A DNA stretch of 64,000 nt from Pseudidiomarina sp. CB1 (GCF_024752025.1 NZ_JANTPU010000001.1:434001-498000), one strand, 5' to 3'; numbered from the stretch's first letter, positions 45,749 through 56,888 are shown. Translations and numbers: made by a program. Notes: a model not told the origin generated them from the letters alone.

Positions 45749-46535
45749 GTTGGCGAAAAGGCATCGCCAAGAGATAACTAAGCTTAGTGCTATCTTGGCC
45801 CGCCGGGTATTCCTTTAAGCCAATTTCAATACCGTCTGAGCCTTTTGCTGGTACGGCATTGTAAGTGCCAAATAAACGATCCCAGATAGACAGGTTAAAA
45901 CTAAAATTGCTGTCGGTTTCACGAGGGATTTGACTATGATGTATACGGTGCATTTCTTGCGTGACAATAAGTGCGCGCACTGGACGCTCTAAACGCCGTG
46001 GTAAAGCAACATTACCGTGATTAAAGAGTGATGTCGCGTTTAAAATAATCTCAAAGACCAACACGGTCATAGGCGCAATGCCGAAGGTCACGACGACGCC
46101 TATTTTAATCAACATACTAAGTAGTATTTCGACAGGGTGAAAGCGCAAGCCAGTGGTGGTGTCGAAGTCTGTATCAGCATGATGCATGCGATGAACGCGC
46201 CAAAGAAGCGGAATTCGATGAAATAGCCGATGTTGCCAGTAAATAGCGCAATCTAAAATAAGAAAGCCGAGCACAGTGATGAGCCAAACCGGCAGGGAAG
46301 CCTGTTGTAACAAGCCAAATGAGGATTCCTGCGACCAAACTGCAGCGCCAATAGCACCAGCAGGGATGAGCAAGCGCAACGTCAGTGTATTCATCGCTAC
46401 GATACCCAAGTTTGCAGGCCAGCGCTTGCGTGCGGGTAGGGTAGCTGAACGTTTAGGTTGCCAATACTCCCAAAGCAACATCAGCGCTAGAACGCCAACA
46501 AAACAACCCAGCCGCCACCCAAGCTCACTTGCCAT
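45690..46535 (-). CDS. Sterol desaturase / fatty acid hydroxylase superfamily protein
   Basis: The product has 281 residues and is an integral membrane protein with four or five hydrophobic helices and the full His-box set of the non-haem di-iron hydroxylases: HRLFH, HRMHHAD, FNHGN and HRIHHSQ. Members hydroxylate or desaturate lipids, carotenoids or alkylglycerols. The specific substrate is not evident. The C-terminus is hydrophilic and low in conservation (RRSAATSDSQDN), which is where it overlaps ynjF by 59 bases on the other strand. hinT lies eight bases upstream. Confidence 0.87.
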   Translation of the reverse strand: MASELGWRLGCFVGVLALMLLWEYWQPKRSATLPARKRWPANLGIVAMNTLTLRLLIPAGAIGAAVWSQESSFGLLQQASLPVWLITVLGFLILDCAIYWQHRLFHRIPLLWRVHRMHHADTDFDTTTGLRFHPVEILLSMLIKIGVVVTFGIAPMTVLVFEIILNATSLFNHGNVALPRRLERPVRALIVTQEMHRIHHSQIPRETDSNFSFNLSIWDRLFGTYNAVPAKGSDGIEIGLKEYPAGQDSTKLSYLLAMPFRQPKRRSAATSDSQDNNASKQ

Positions 46536-46543
46536 GCGCCAAA

Positions 46544-46918
46544 CTAACCCACTTGTTTCGGGGCGCTATTGGCGTAGGGCGGCCAACCTAGCGTTTGCCC
46601 AGCCAAAAGGTGCAGGTGAATATGATAAACCGATTGGCCACCGTCTTCGTTGCAGTTCATCACCACGCGATAGCCGTCTTTGGCAAAACCATGTTGCCGA
46701 GCGATTTTGCGCGCCACGACAAATAAATGGCCAACCAACTCACGATCGTCTTCAGCAATATCGTTAATGGTCGCAATTGGTTTTTTCGGAATGATCAGCA
46801 GGTGCACAGGGGCTTGTGGGTTAATATCCTTGAAGGCGAGCGCGATATCGTCTTCGTAGACGATCTCAGCATCGATTTCGCGACTGATGATCTTGTCAAA
46901 AATCGTTGTGTTACTCAT
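46544..46918 (-). CDS. hinT: Histidine triad nucleotide-binding protein HinT
   Basis: The product has 124 residues. IFDKIISREIDAEIVYEDD and VLLIIPKKPI-like strands lead to the C-terminal VYHIHLHLLAG histidine triad. HinT hydrolyses adenosine phosphoramidates and aminoacyl-AMP. GAGGT lies six bases before the start. A 16-bp palindrome lies just upstream, between it and rlmI. Confidence 0.95.
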   Translation of the reverse strand: MSNTTIFDKIISREIDAEIVYEDDIALAFKDINPQAPVHLLIIPKKPIATINDIAEDDRELVGHLFVVARKIARQHGFAKDGYRVVMNCNEDGGQSVYHIHLHLLAGQTLGWPPYANSAPKQVG

Positions 46919-46936
46919 AACTTACCTCATTTGACA

Positions 46937-46952
46937 GAGCTTAATTAAGCTC
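46937..46952. repeat. Perfect 16-bp palindrome upstream of hinT
   Basis: GAGCTTAATTAAGCTC is a perfect palindrome in the 46-bp gap between rlmI and hinT. There is no T-tract after it on either strand, so it looks more like a protein-binding site than a terminator. Confidence 0.55.
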
Positions 46953-46964
46953 ATACTAATCAAC

Positions 46965-48155
46965 TCAGCCTCTGAGTACTAGCCCTTTCAAGTAGAGCGA
47001 TTCAGGAAAATTAGTGCGAACTGGGTGATCAGCACCTTGGAACAGTCGTTCAATAATATGCAATGGGCGTTTGGCGTCTAATGCAGCATCGGCGACTACT
47101 TTCTGGAAGAGCTCATTACTCAATAACCCAGAGCACGAAAAAGTCATTAAAGTACCGCCCGGATTGAGTAGTTTACAGGCCATTCTATTGATGTCTTTAT
47201 AGCCGCGACAGGCACTGTTTAAGTTGGCCTTGCTGTCGACAAATTTAGGCGGGTCCAACACGATAGTATCAAAACGTTCACCACGGTGATGAAAATCTCT
47301 TAGCGCTTGAAATACGTCTTGCTGTAGGTTACTTAAAGTCGCAAGGTCAAGTTGATTACGTTGGTGATTAGCGGTGGCTTGCGCTAACGCACTGGCGGAA
47401 ACATCAAGATTAACCACTTCGCTCGCGCCGGCCTGAGCGGCAAATAAACCAAAACCACCACTGTAACTAAATGCGTTTAGCACCCGTTTATTATGGCTAT
47501 ATTTTTGTACGGCTAAGCGACTGTCACGCTGATCAAGGTAGTAACCGGTCTTGTGTCCTTGCACAATATCAATACCAAGCTCTAAACCGTTTTCATTGAT
47601 CCAAATGAGATCGTCAGCCTTTGCTTTGGCGTGAGCAAAGAGCACGCCAGTGCGTTGTTCAAGGCCTTCTTTACTGCGCACGTCGACATCCGAACGTTCG
47701 TAAATATTACATTCAGGAAAGACAGTGCGCAGGGCTTCGACAATGCTGTCGCGCCAAAGCTCTGCACCGGCACTAAGGAGTTGGCAGACGAGCCAGTTAT
47801 CGTATTTGTCGATGGTAATGCCGGGAAGCTCATCCGCTTCAGCGGCAACGACACGATAGGCGTTGCTGGTAATGGTCAGCCCGTCACGTAATTGCTTGGC
47901 CGCAGTAATACGCCGCAAGAAAAATTCTGCATCAATACTCTCTTGTTGTTGAAAACTCCACACGCGTACCCGTATTTGCGATTGGGGAGACCAGGCGCCA
48001 TAACCAAGCCAGTCGCCCTCAGCACTGTGAATGCTTACGGTTTCACCACGTTGTGGCGTGCCTTTAACTTTTTCAATCGCACCACTAAACACCCATGGAT
48101 GCAGGCGGCGTAGTGACTTACATTTTTGTGGCTTTAAATGTACCGTGGCGACCAT
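46965..48155 (-). CDS. rlmI: 23S rRNA m5C1962 methyltransferase
   Basis: The product has 396 residues (E. coli 396). An N-terminal PUA domain (KSLRRLHPWVFSGAIEKVKG) is followed by the Rossmann methyltransferase domain with VLNAFSYSGGFGLFAAQAGA, LDPPKF and LMTFSCSGL, in which a Cys is the likely nucleophile. RlmI methylates C1962 of 23S rRNA. It starts three bases after metG stops, on the same strand. Confidence 0.95.
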   Translation of the reverse strand: MVATVHLKPQKCKSLRRLHPWVFSGAIEKVKGTPQRGETVSIHSAEGDWLGYGAWSPQSQIRVRVWSFQQQESIDAEFFLRRITAAKQLRDGLTITSNAYRVVAAEADELPGITIDKYDNWLVCQLLSAGAELWRDSIVEALRTVFPECNIYERSDVDVRSKEGLEQRTGVLFAHAKAKADDLIWINENGLELGIDIVQGHKTGYYLDQRDSRLAVQKYSHNKRVLNAFSYSGGFGLFAAQAGASEVVNLDVSASALAQATANHQRNQLDLATLSNLQQDVFQALRDFHHRGERFDTIVLDPPKFVDSKANLNSACRGYKDINRMACKLLNPGGTLMTFSCSGLLSNELFQKVVADAALDAKRPLHIIERLFQGADHPVRTNFPESLYLKGLVLRG

Positions 48156-48158
48156 CGT

Positions 48159-50201
48159 TTAACTTACTCGCATGCCTGGCTGAGCGCCATCGTGCGGATT
48201 CAAAATAAAGATATCCTTGCCGCCAGGACCTGCCGCAAGCACCATACCTTCGGACATACCAAAGCGCATTTTACGTGGTGCAAGGTTGGCGACCATCACC
48301 GTATGTTGCCCGATCAAACTCTCAGGGTCGTAGGCTGATTTTATGCCGGCGAATACTTGGCGCGTTTCACCGCCAAGATCGAGCGTCAATTTCAGTAGTT
48401 TGTCGGCACCTTCTACGTGTTCGGCGTTCGCAATGCGTGCGACACGAAGATCGACCTTGGCAAAATCATCAAAATTAATTTCTGCGGCGATAGGGTCTTT
48501 GCTCAGCTCGTCATTTGCAGTGCTGCTTGCTGCTGCCGGCTGATTGGCGGCATTAGCTTCTTTAGAGGCATCAATCATTTTAGTTACGTTATCCATATCA
48601 ATACGTTGCAAGAGGGCCTTGAAAGGCGCTATGGCGTGTTCTTTCAATACCGAGCGATGGCTGTCCCAGTTGAAGTCTTCATTCAAGAAAGCTTGTACTC
48701 GCTGCGCCAGCTCTGGAACCACGGGCGTTAAATAAATCATCAGCAAGCGGAACAAGTTTATGCCAATGGAGCAAATTTCATGAACGCGTTCAGCGTTGGC
48801 TGGGTCTTTGATTAACTGCCATGGCTCTTCTTCGGCAATGTAAAAGTTGGCTTTATCCGCAAGCGCCATAATATCGCGCATCGCACGGGAAAACTCACGC
48901 TTTTCAAAGGCTTCAGCTATGCTGTCACCAGCTGCCTGAAATTCTTCGAGTAGCTTTGTTTCGGTTAAGTCGGCTTTTAACTTACCGTCGAACTTCTTCT
49001 GAATAAAGCCCGCGCAACGGCTAGCAATGTTGACCACCTTACCCACTAGATCGCTGTTTACCCGCTGTGCAAAGTCAGTCAGATTGAGGTCAAGGTCATC
49101 AATTCTGCTCGTCAGTTTAGCGGCAAAGTAATAGCGTAAATAATCTGGGTCAAGATGCTCCAAATAGGTACGCGCCATAATGAACGTGCCTTTTGACTTC
49201 GACATCTTGGTGCCGTTAACGGTGATGAAACCGTGTGCCCAAACATTAGTAGGTTGGCGGAAATTCGCCCCTTTAAGCATTGCTGGCCAGAACAGACTAT
49301 GGAAATAAATAATATCTTTACCGATAAAATGGTAAACCTCAGCATCGCTTTCTGGTTGCCAGTAGCTGTCAAAATCCGCGTTGCCAGTCGTCGCGCAATA
49401 GTTCTTGAAACTACTCATGTAACCGATAGGTGCATCCAGCCAGACATAAAAATATTTGCCCGGGGCATCAGGGATTTCGAAACCAAAGTAGGGGGCGTCG
49501 CGACTAATGTCCCAACGCTGCAGGCCAGCTTCAAACCATTCGTTAAGTTTGTTTGCCATTTCTTCTTGCAGTGAGCCGGAGCGAGTCCAAGCCTTTAGCA
49601 TGTCTTCGAAGGCAGGCAAGTCAAAGAAATAATGCTCTGATTCACGCAGCTCAGGCGTCGCACCAGAGACGGCTGAAGTAGGATTCTTAAGTTCGGTCGG
49701 TGCGTATGTGGCACCGCAAACATCGCAATTATCACCGTACTGGTCCGCTGCACCACATTTTGGGCATTCGCCTTTCACGAAACGGTCAGGTAAAAACATT
49801 TCTTTAGTTGGATCATACAACTGCGAAATGGTTTTGGTTTTGATGTGACCAGCGTCGCGTAAACGTGTGTAAATAAGCTCCGCAAGTTCTTGGTTCTCGG
49901 GACTATGGGTTGAGTAGTAGTGGTCGAAAGCGACATTAAAATCGCTAAAGTCGGCCTGATGCGCGCGATTCATATCGGCGATCATTTGTTCTGGCTCAAT
50001 CCCCAATTGCTGAGCTTTCAACATGATCGGCGTACCATGCGCATCATCGGCACACATGTAGTGGCACTCATGGCCTCGCATCTTTTGAAAACGTACCCAA
50101 ATATCGGCTTGGATATAACCAAGCATATGACCAATATGAATTGGCCCGTTGGCATAAGGAAGCGCATTGGTGACCAAAATCTTACGCGGTGTTGTTGTCA
50201 T
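48159..50201 (-). CDS. metG: Methionyl-tRNA synthetase
   Basis: The product has 680 residues (E. coli 677). The class I signatures are [10 protein letters not shown] and KMSKSKGTF; the zinc knuckle is [19 protein letters not shown], and a C-terminal EMAP II-like tRNA-binding/dimerisation domain ([20 protein letters not shown] to GMVLAAG) is present. The ATG at 50201 gives [19 protein letters not shown]; a 24-codon extension was rejected. It is divergent from apbC, as in E. coli (metG-mrp). Confidence 0.98.
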   Translation of the reverse strand: MTTTPRKILVTNALPYANGPIHIGHMLGYIQADIWVRFQKMRGHECHYMCADDAHGTPIMLKAQQLGIEPEQMIADMNRAHQADFSDFNVAFDHYYSTHSPENQELAELIYTRLRDAGHIKTKTISQLYDPTKEMFLPDRFVKGECPKCGAADQYGDNCDVCGATYAPTELKNPTSAVSGATPELRESEHYFFDLPAFEDMLKAWTRSGSLQEEMANKLNEWFEAGLQRWDISRDAPYFGFEIPDAPGKYFYVWLDAPIGYMSSFKNYCATTGNADFDSYWQPESDAEVYHFIGKDIIYFHSLFWPAMLKGANFRQPTNVWAHGFITVNGTKMSKSKGTFIMARTYLEHLDPDYLRYYFAAKLTSRIDDLDLNLTDFAQRVNSDLVGKVVNIASRCAGFIQKKFDGKLKADLTETKLLEEFQAAGDSIAEAFEKREFSRAMRDIMALADKANFYIAEEEPWQLIKDPANAERVHEICSIGINLFRLLMIYLTPVVPELAQRVQAFLNEDFNWDSHRSVLKEHAIAPFKALLQRIDMDNVTKMIDASKEANAANQPAAASSTANDELSKDPIAAEINFDDFAKVDLRVARIANAEHVEGADKLLKLTLDLGGETRQVFAGIKSAYDPESLIGQHTVMVANLAPRKMRFGMSEGMVLAAGPGGKDIFILNPHDGAQPGMRVS

Positions 50202-50316
50202 CGAATTCGTCCGTCTAACTACCCATTTGAAAGTTGTAAAAGTGTACCTGAAACAGTGCTGGCAATCCACCAACAGTCACCGTATCATGCGGCATAAACG
50301 CGTGTTTGGAGAAGTT

Positions 50317-51378
50317 ATGTTCTGGAAGAAATCAGAGTCGCAAAAACCTGCGCCTGCTGATGCGCACTTTACCGACGAACAGCGTGCCAGACTGCGAGCA
50401 TTTCGTCTGCCCAGCTGGCAACAGCCGGTACCTGATGATTGGTGGCTGAAAGAAGGTGACCGAATCATCTTGAATTTGCCTTTTGCTGCGCATGAACGGT
50501 TGCTGCAAGATCTCGCCAACGAAGATTGTTTTTCTGGGTACACGGTTAGTGTGCGATGTACAATTGAAAAACTGCAAAACTCACAACCTGACCTGCCGTT
50601 GGTATACGGAAACGTCATAGTCGTTTCATCCGGCAAGGGTGGCGTAGGAAAATCATCAGTAGCGGTACAGTTAGCGTTAGCATTGGCGGAAACCGGTGCG
50701 GTTGTTGGTATGCTGGACGCTGATGTTTACGGCCCTTCGTTGCCAACGATGCTGGGCGGTGCTGATGAAAAGCAAGCGATGTCACCGCAGAACAAACTTA
50801 TTCCTCATCTACGCCATGGTGTTCACGTAAGTTCAATGGGGTATTTGGCGGACGCCAAAGAAGCTGCTATCTGGCGGGGACCTATGGCTAGTGCCGCGTT
50901 ACAACAACTGTTTCGCGACAGTCAGTGGCCACGGCTCGATTACTTGGTTGTTGATATGCCGCCCGGCACCGGTGATATCCAGCTAACTCTCGCACAAAAA
51001 ATGCCGATAACCGGTGCCGTAGTTGTTACCACTCCGCAAAATGTTGCTTTGGCGGATGCCGAAAAGGGCATTGCGATGTTTCGTAAGATGGGTATTCCAT
51101 TAACCGGTTTGGTCGAAAACATGAGCTACTACCATTGTCCAAACTGTGGTTTCGAAGAAGCTATTTTCGGTCGCGATGGTGGCCAACGTGTTGCACAGAG
51201 CTACGACGTTCCGCTGCTAGCGCGCTTACCTCTGGCGAGTGCAGTGCGCGAGGCTTTGGATAACGGCGCACCGTTACTAGTGTCTGAGCCTGAACATGAA
51301 TTAAATCAACCTATTAGAGCTATGGCTGCGGCTATAGCGGGTCAGCTTTATTTGCAGGAGAAAACAAAATGCGCCTAA
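50317..51378 (+). CDS. apbC: Iron-sulfur cluster carrier protein ApbC/Mrp
   Basis: The product has 353 residues. The deviant Walker A is [20 protein letters not shown], and the cluster-binding CxxC is in [11 protein letters not shown]. The N-terminal domain (residues 1-90) is not a standard MIP18 domain but the divergent form of gammaproteobacterial Mrp. The protein carries 4Fe-4S clusters to apo-proteins with ATP hydrolysis. The ATG at 50317 has GGAG six bases upstream. dcd overlaps its end by ten bases. Confidence 0.95.
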   Translation: MFWKKSESQKPAPADAHFTDEQRARLRAFRLPSWQQPVPDDWWLKEGDRIILNLPFAAHERLLQDLANEDCFSGYTVSVRCTIEKLQNSQPDLPLVYGNVIVVSSGKGGVGKSSVAVQLALALAETGAVVGMLDADVYGPSLPTMLGGADEKQAMSPQNKLIPHLRHGVHVSSMGYLADAKEAAIWRGPMASAALQQLFRDSQWPRLDYLVVDMPPGTGDIQLTLAQKMPITGAVVVTTPQNVALADAEKGIAMFRKMGIPLTGLVENMSYYHCPNCGFEEAIFGRDGGQRVAQSYDVPLLARLPLASAVREALDNGAPLLVSEPEHELNQPIRAMAAAIAGQLYLQEKTKCA

Positions 51379-51959
51379 CGGATCGGCAAATTGTCAGCTA
51401 CTTAGATGCACAAAGAATTGCCATCGAACCACGGCCCAAAGCAGAAGATATCAGTGGGGTCACTGTCGACATCCATCTGGGCAATGAGTTTCGCGTGTTG
51501 GAAGACCACGCCGCACCCTACATCGATATCAGCGGTCCGCGCGAAGCGATTGAAAGTGCGATTCACCAAATCATGAGTGACCCTATCGTGTTACAGCCGG
51601 AACAGGCGTTTTTTATCCACCCAGGTGAATTCGCCTTGGCGGTAACGCATGAGAGTGTGACCTTGCCAGCAGATATGGTGGGTTGGCTCGACGGGCGTTC
51701 GTCTCTGGCGCGGCTGGGATTGATGGTGCATGTAACGGCACATCGTATCGATCCAGGTTGGTCAGGACAAATTGTTTTGGAATTCTTTAATAGCGGTAAG
51801 CTACCTTTGGCATTGCGACCGCATATGAAGATAGGTGCACTGAGCTTTGAGTTGCTTGATGAGCCTTGTGCGCACCCTTACAGTAAACGTAAGGATGCGA
51901 AATACAAAGATCAACGTGGCGCTGTTGCTTCACGCATTAGCGCCGACGATAAGGATTAA
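51369..51959 (+). CDS. dcd: dCTP deaminase
   Basis: The product has 196 residues (E. coli 193). Key stretches are [51 protein letters not shown] with the catalytic Glu, and the C-terminal [14 protein letters not shown]. It converts dCTP to dUTP for dTMP synthesis. It starts inside apbC; its stop overlaps that of the convergent M14 peptidase gene by four bases. Confidence 0.97.
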   Translation: MRLTDRQIVSYLDAQRIAIEPRPKAEDISGVTVDIHLGNEFRVLEDHAAPYIDISGPREAIESAIHQIMSDPIVLQPEQAFFIHPGEFALAVTHESVTLPADMVGWLDGRSSLARLGLMVHVTAHRIDPGWSGQIVLEFFNSGKLPLALRPHMKIGALSFELLDEPCAHPYSKRKDAKYKDQRGAVASRISADDKD

Positions 51960-54640
51960 CGAAGCGGTCGTGCGTGCGATGCCCCGGCAAAGATTGCGTT
52001 GGCTAGGGTGATCGTTAATCCGTCGAGGTACGCACGATACGTAGGCTCTTGGGTGAAACTGATTACCATTCCACGTCCACGTGGCTGCCACATAAGATAC
52101 GGTTTATGCGCCAATTGCTGCTTGTTTTCTGCCCAAAGGTAACCACTCGCCAATACCTCATCAGCTGACGCATAGGTAAGCAGGTTGCGACCTTTATTGA
52201 TCGTTAAAGGACGAAAAATCTGATTTCCCACCGTGATGCTGTTCACGTTTTTTGGAACCCCGGCCGTAAGCCAGTGCTCTTGGTCAACGTTGAGCTTGGT
52301 AATAACACCAGAAGTCCAGTAAGGGTCGGTTGTTGCACCATTGATGTAGTCGTGCAAATGTTCAGTAGACTCTAATAGTAAACCATCGACGCGCGCTTCT
52401 TTGTGAACTTCAACTTGCGCGTCCTTGTTCGCACTTTCAAGCGCACTCGCTAGTAAGTCGTTCTGCACTGCCCAAGCTGAACTTGTGCCCATTGTGATAA
52501 GCACTCCACCACGCTCAACCCAGCCTTTCAGATTGTTGGCACCATCTTCGCCCAATGCGTCGGCGATGTTGCCATAACTCGCTGGTAGTAACAGCACTTG
52601 GTACTGGCTGAGGTCGGCACGACGCAATTGCGCGGCGCGAATCGCAGTGACTGGATAGCCCAACTGACGTTCAATCACAAAGCGTGTATGGCCTGCGTTT
52701 AAGCTACTAAATGGCTCATCCCATGCCATGGCGATACGCGGAGCGTGCACTTGCTGAACGTTATTGGAACCAAAGTTAGGTCCGTCAACAATCCAACTTG
52801 AGTCGACACCGCTAATTGTCGCGCCAGTTTCTGCAGCAAGTTCTGTCAGTTGCTCGACCAGGCTAGAGTCGTTGTCTGCACGCGTAAAGATTAACGAACC
52901 TGCAGGGTAACGTTCACCAGATTTAAGCGTAAAAGCGAGGTCACTCTGCTTAACGCTCAGGCCTTCGCGCAAGGCTGCAGCCAGCAAGCGGGCGCCATTC
53001 ATATCACCCCATGTTGCTAAAAAGCCAACTTTCGCATCGGCATTTGTTAACTCTCCCGGTACGAGAGTGGCGCTGCTGGCGACTTGCAAGTCGGTACGCG
53101 GAGCGCGCTGACAGCGTTGTTGTGGCAAATTGAACATTAACGGTAAAGACCAAGCGGTGACGTCGTAGATTTGGTCGGGTAAATTATTAGCTCGTAGCCG
53201 CTCTTGTTCGTCAAGAAAGTCTTGCGCCATATTTACTTGTTCATCCAGCAGCGTACGAATCATATAATGCGCCGGCTGCGCACTGTCGATGACTAAGCTG
53301 CCCGCGGCAAAATCACTGCCACAGGCGCTAAACGCTTGGTTACTTTGTTGAACATTTACGCCATGCTGCGTAAGCAAGCCGGCGAGTCGATGAACACCGG
53401 CACGATCACGTTTGGCATCAATGTAAATAAAACGCTCGTCGCTCGCCTTACCGTCAGCAATTGCCTGCTGTCGATAGTTCCAGAAATTCTCCAGTAAGCG
53501 TTTACGTTCACGGCTCGCGGTTTCAATGGTCGCTAACGAGGCGACAAAGTGCCGTTGCACACCGTCACCGTAGGTCAGAATAGTGCCATCTTTGGTGCGG
53601 AATTTATGGCCACGAGCTGATGCCATTTCGTAGGTCATTGCTAAAGTGCCGTGATAGAGTGGCCAACTGGCGCCATAACCGGGGTAAAAGGCATCAAAAA
53701 TTTCTCGGGTGAAGTAATCGTAGCCATGTTCGTCGAACCAGCGGCCATTGTTCTCGCCAATACGCCACAGCGATTCGCGTTGGCTCTTGGCGATTAATGG
53801 ATTGTATGGCCGCGCTTCAGGGGTGAAATAATAGCTTTGGTCGCCGCCCATTTCGTGCAAGTCGACAAAAATAAGGGGATAGGTGTCGAGTAATGCGTCG
53901 ACTTGCCCAGCTACTTCAGGCTGCGTTAAAGCCAGCCAGTCGCGGTTAAGATCGAATAAGTAATGGTTGCTACGGCCACTTGGCCATGGTTCGTTGTGTT
54001 CAGCTGAAATTCGGTCACTGCTATGCTCCATGCCTGCAGTCATGTAGTAACGACTAACGAAACGCGCCCGACCGTCAGGGTTTTGAACTGGGTCGATAAA
54101 TACGATGGTATTGTCGAGCCACTGTTGCGTCGCTGTATCTGCCGCTGCCAACAAATGCCAAGCAGTTAGCAGCGCGGCCTCTGGTGACGAAATTTCATTA
54201 CCATGCACACCATAAGAAAGCCAAATACTACTCGGCAACTCGGCAATGAGCTTTTCGGCTTCATTTGCACTGGTCTCTTGCGGGTTGGCTAAAGCTCGCA
54301 TGCCGTCGCGAAACTCAGTTAGATTATTAGTGTTTTCAGCATTACTAATCGCGACATAGTACAGCGGGCGGCCTTCCCACGTTTGACCGTAATGAACAAT
54401 CTCGACTTGTTGTGGATGTGCGGATTCAAGTGCTTGAAACGCCTCGTAAATGGCTGCTGGGCTCGATATTTTACTGCCAATGGGATAACCCAAAACTTCG
54501 GTTAAGTTGACGGGTGAATTTTGATAATTGACCGCTAAACCGAGACTGCTCGTTTCACTATCTGCAGGGAGTGGATCGGACTGCGCCAAGGGTGCTGCCA
54601 GACACAGAAGAAGTGCGGCAGAGAGATGCTTTAACTTCAT
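51956..54640 (-). CDS. M14 family zinc carboxypeptidase, secreted
   Basis: The product has 894 residues with a signal peptide ([13 protein letters not shown]). The N-terminal M14 domain has the zinc ligands in [16 protein letters not shown] (HxxE) and VDLHEMGGD, and an Arg/Asn substrate region around [10 protein letters not shown]. About 500 residues follow, with a glutamine-amidotransferase-like Rossmann segment ([30 protein letters not shown]). This long two-part form is found in many marine gammaproteobacteria. It probably trims peptides in the periplasm. AAGAAGG precedes the start; the YvcK-like gene lies 14 bases upstream. Confidence 0.9.
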   Translation of the reverse strand: MKLKHLSAALLLCLAAPLAQSDPLPADSETSSLGLAVNYQNSPVNLTEVLGYPIGSKISSPAAIYEAFQALESAHPQQVEIVHYGQTWEGRPLYYVAISNAENTNNLTEFRDGMRALANPQETSANEAEKLIAELPSSIWLSYGVHGNEISSPEAALLTAWHLLAAADTATQQWLDNTIVFIDPVQNPDGRARFVSRYYMTAGMEHSSDRISAEHNEPWPSGRSNHYLFDLNRDWLALTQPEVAGQVDALLDTYPLIFVDLHEMGGDQSYYFTPEARPYNPLIAKSQRESLWRIGENNGRWFDEHGYDYFTREIFDAFYPGYGASWPLYHGTLAMTYEMASARGHKFRTKDGTILTYGDGVQRHFVASLATIETASRERKRLLENFWNYRQQAIADGKASDERFIYIDAKRDRAGVHRLAGLLTQHGVNVQQSNQAFSACGSDFAAGSLVIDSAQPAHYMIRTLLDEQVNMAQDFLDEQERLRANNLPDQIYDVTAWSLPLMFNLPQQRCQRAPRTDLQVASSATLVPGELTNADAKVGFLATWGDMNGARLLAAALREGLSVKQSDLAFTLKSGERYPAGSLIFTRADNDSSLVEQLTELAAETGATISGVDSSWIVDGPNFGSNNVQQVHAPRIAMAWDEPFSSLNAGHTRFVIERQLGYPVTAIRAAQLRRADLSQYQVLLLPASYGNIADALGEDGANNLKGWVERGGVLITMGTSSAWAVQNDLLASALESANKDAQVEVHKEARVDGLLLESTEHLHDYINGATTDPYWTSGVITKLNVDQEHWLTAGVPKNVNSITVGNQIFRPLTINKGRNLLTYASADEVLASGYLWAENKQQLAHKPYLMWQPRGRGMVISFTQEPTYRAYLDGLTITLANAIFAGASHARPLR

Positions 54641-54654
54641 GATAAGAACCTTCT

Positions 54655-55575
54655 TTATGCTGTTGTTAGTATTTTTAATGCGCGATTTAGTGCTTGCTGC
54701 AAGCTCACCTGGTCATGCCGCTGCGGCGCAGTGCTATCCGCTTGGATACTATTTATGTGTGGCAAACTGAGTGCCGAGTCTGCATGGTTAGTGATAACGA
54801 GATCAATAATTTGACGACCGAGAGCGCGCTCAAACCATTTTAGTCGTTCGCTCAAACAAAGTTCACCTGCAGGGCTGTGCTCGGGTAACAGATTATCAAT
54901 AAAAATCACTGGGGCAGGGCTGGTTTCGATAGCCTCCACGATACCATCGACGAGTAACGGTGGCATGATTGAGGTGAGGAAACTTCCTGGTCCAATAATA
55001 ATAAGTTCACTACGGCGTAAATGTCGTAGCGCCTCTGGCGTCGCAGATACGCGGTTAGATAAACGCAAATGGCTTGGCATATGGTGCAGTTGGTCAACCA
55101 GTAATTCGCCGAAGCATTCGAGTCCTTCGTGCGTGTCCGCCACAAGGTCAACGGGTGTTTCGGACATCGGAAGCAATCGGGTGTTGACGTTTAACAATCG
55201 GCTTAATAACTGAATGCCATCAAGCGGACGAGCACTTATTTGATTTAATGTGTGGAGGAGTAAGTTGCCAAAGTTGTGTCCTTCGAGCTGCGGGTCATCG
55301 GTAAACCTGTAGTTAAGAACATCGGCGGCAAGAGGCTGATCAACCAGTTGCGACAAGCAGTTGCGGATATCCCCCCAAGCTATGGTCTTTTGTGAACGGC
55401 GTAGCAAACCACTCGCGCCACCATTGTCAGTGGTCGCGACGATACCAACCAGACGTCGCTCTAGAAATCGTAGACTCGCAAGAACGCGCCCCAAGCCATG
55501 ACCTCCGCCGATGGCTGTGACTTTTGTCAAACGCTCTAAGTCGGTAGATGCGTCTTTTTTCTCGCTGGAGTGCAT
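54655..55575 (-). CDS. YvcK/CofD-like family protein
   Basis: The product has 306 residues. The UDP-sugar-binding CofD/YvcK fold is seen in AIGGGHGLGRVLASLR, VATTDNGGASGLLRR, GDIRNCLSQL, GHNFGNLLLHTLN and GPGSFLTSIMPPLLVDGI. YvcK of Bacillus regulates peptidoglycan precursor supply under gluconeogenic growth; the E. coli homologue is YbhK, with no settled function. The 288-bp region upstream, shared with the divergent DUF4382 gene, has only weak signals. Confidence 0.88.
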   Translation of the reverse strand: MHSSEKKDASTDLERLTKVTAIGGGHGLGRVLASLRFLERRLVGIVATTDNGGASGLLRRSQKTIAWGDIRNCLSQLVDQPLAADVLNYRFTDDPQLEGHNFGNLLLHTLNQISARPLDGIQLLSRLLNVNTRLLPMSETPVDLVADTHEGLECFGELLVDQLHHMPSHLRLSNRVSATPEALRHLRRSELIIIGPGSFLTSIMPPLLVDGIVEAIETSPAPVIFIDNLLPEHSPAGELCLSERLKWFERALGRQIIDLVITNHADSALSLPHINSIQADSTAPQRHDQVSLQQALNRALKILTTA

Positions 55576-55863
55576 GCGCGGTTCCCTGAATGGTTGAGTG
55601 CGTTTGTTGTGTGCTTGCTACTTTATGTCGCAGAGTTCATTTACGCAATTATTCTGACCCTCAGCCTTTAATTTAAAGCGGGCGCTTTTTGTTAGTTCTT
55701 TGCAAAACACCTAAACTATTCCTTATAAGGGACTAAAATTTGCTTACGAAACGACGGTAGAAATCGTTTGCACTGTAAATGGCGTGTAAAGGGTGTTTTT
55801 ACCATTTCATTTACGGAATAGGTTCGTATAACATTCATCACATATTACATGAGGTATAGAACG

Positions 55864-56838
55864 ATGTTTAATAAATGTTTATCTCGTAGTTTAATTGTTA
55901 CCGGTGTTGCTTTAGCCTTAACAGCTTGTGGCGGCTCTTCAGATAGCAGCGACGAAGCCCAAATGGCGCGTTTTTCGCTTGGTGTAAGTGACGCTCCGGT
56001 AGATAACGCTGATGCCGTAGTTGCATGTTTCAATGCCGTTGAACTTGTGGGAAATGGTCAAGGAACTCAGACTTTTACCATCGGTGATACCGATAACACC
56101 GTTGAAAGCAATGATGTCTGTAAGGATGAGAACGGCGACACGATTCCAAATACCTACGGTGTGGATCTACTGAGCTATACCGGTTCCGACTCAGCAAGCT
56201 TGATTGAAGGCATTGAAGTAGAGCCAGGCACTTATGGCCAACTTCGTTTAGTGATGGCCGAAGGTTCCTATGTACAAGTAGGCGATCAACAGTTGCCTTT
56301 GCAGGTTCCCTCTAACGAGCTTAAGTTCGATAGTTTGACACTCGACATTAATGGCAATGCTGCTTACACCGTCGAGTTTGACTTGCGTCAGGCGATGGTT
56401 GACCCAGTCGGTATTGAAGGATACTTCCTCAAGCCTAGAGGCGTGCGGCTCGTCAATAACCTCTCTATTGGACATATTGAAGGGACGCTTGCTGAAGAAC
56501 TGTTAATCACTAATTCTTGCACAGTCGCACCAAGCGACGTGTCTGAGCCAGTGGCTGTGGTGTATCTCTATGAGGGAAGTGACTTAGAGATTGCCTCCCT
56601 GGCAGATGTGGGTGGGGCAGAGACCCATCAACCGTATGCCGTTGCAGCGGTGTACTTTGATGGTGTTTCTGCCTACACCTTTTCTGTCGGTTACGTAGCG
56701 GCAGGTGATTACTCCGCTGCGTGGAGCTGCCAAACGGATGACGATCCTGAGGCAGACGATGACCTAACATTTAATGGATCTGTAAATGTTAGCGTTGATG
56801 GAGATGGTGCGGTGACGACTGTAGACATCTCTGGATAA
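55864..56838 (+). CDS. DUF4382 domain lipoprotein
   Basis: The product has 324 residues. The leader ends in the lipobox LTAC (Cys21), followed by a Gly/Ser/Asp linker. The first half (ARFSLGVSDAPVDNADAVVACFNAVEL through LRLVMAEGSYVQV and KPRGVRLVNN) is a DUF4382 domain, an immunoglobulin-like fold of unknown function. The second half is a beta-rich region with VAVVYLYEGSDLE and AAVYFDGVSAYTFSVGYV, then an acidic stretch. GAGGT precedes the ATG at 55864. A terminator follows, so the gene is monocistronic. Confidence 0.85.
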   Translation: MFNKCLSRSLIVTGVALALTACGGSSDSSDEAQMARFSLGVSDAPVDNADAVVACFNAVELVGNGQGTQTFTIGDTDNTVESNDVCKDENGDTIPNTYGVDLLSYTGSDSASLIEGIEVEPGTYGQLRLVMAEGSYVQVGDQQLPLQVPSNELKFDSLTLDINGNAAYTVEFDLRQAMVDPVGIEGYFLKPRGVRLVNNLSIGHIEGTLAEELLITNSCTVAPSDVSEPVAVVYLYEGSDLEIASLADVGGAETHQPYAVAAVYFDGVSAYTFSVGYVAAGDYSAAWSCQTDDDPEADDDLTFNGSVNVSVDGDGAVTTVDISG

Positions 56839-56888
56839 ACGCGCTGACACTTTAGTTAGTGCATGTTTATCACTTTGTTCTCCAATTT

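Noticed and set aside
46931-46959. TTGACA followed at 17 bases by TACTAA on the plus strand, a possible antisense promoter into rlmI
   Set aside because: The -10 matches consensus at only three of six positions and nothing on the plus strand would use it; the palindrome between them explains the sequence better.
55670-55695. Hairpin AAAGC/GCTTT followed by T residues upstream of the DUF4382 gene
   Set aside because: The stem is only five base pairs, and no plus-strand transcript ends there, as the flanking genes diverge.
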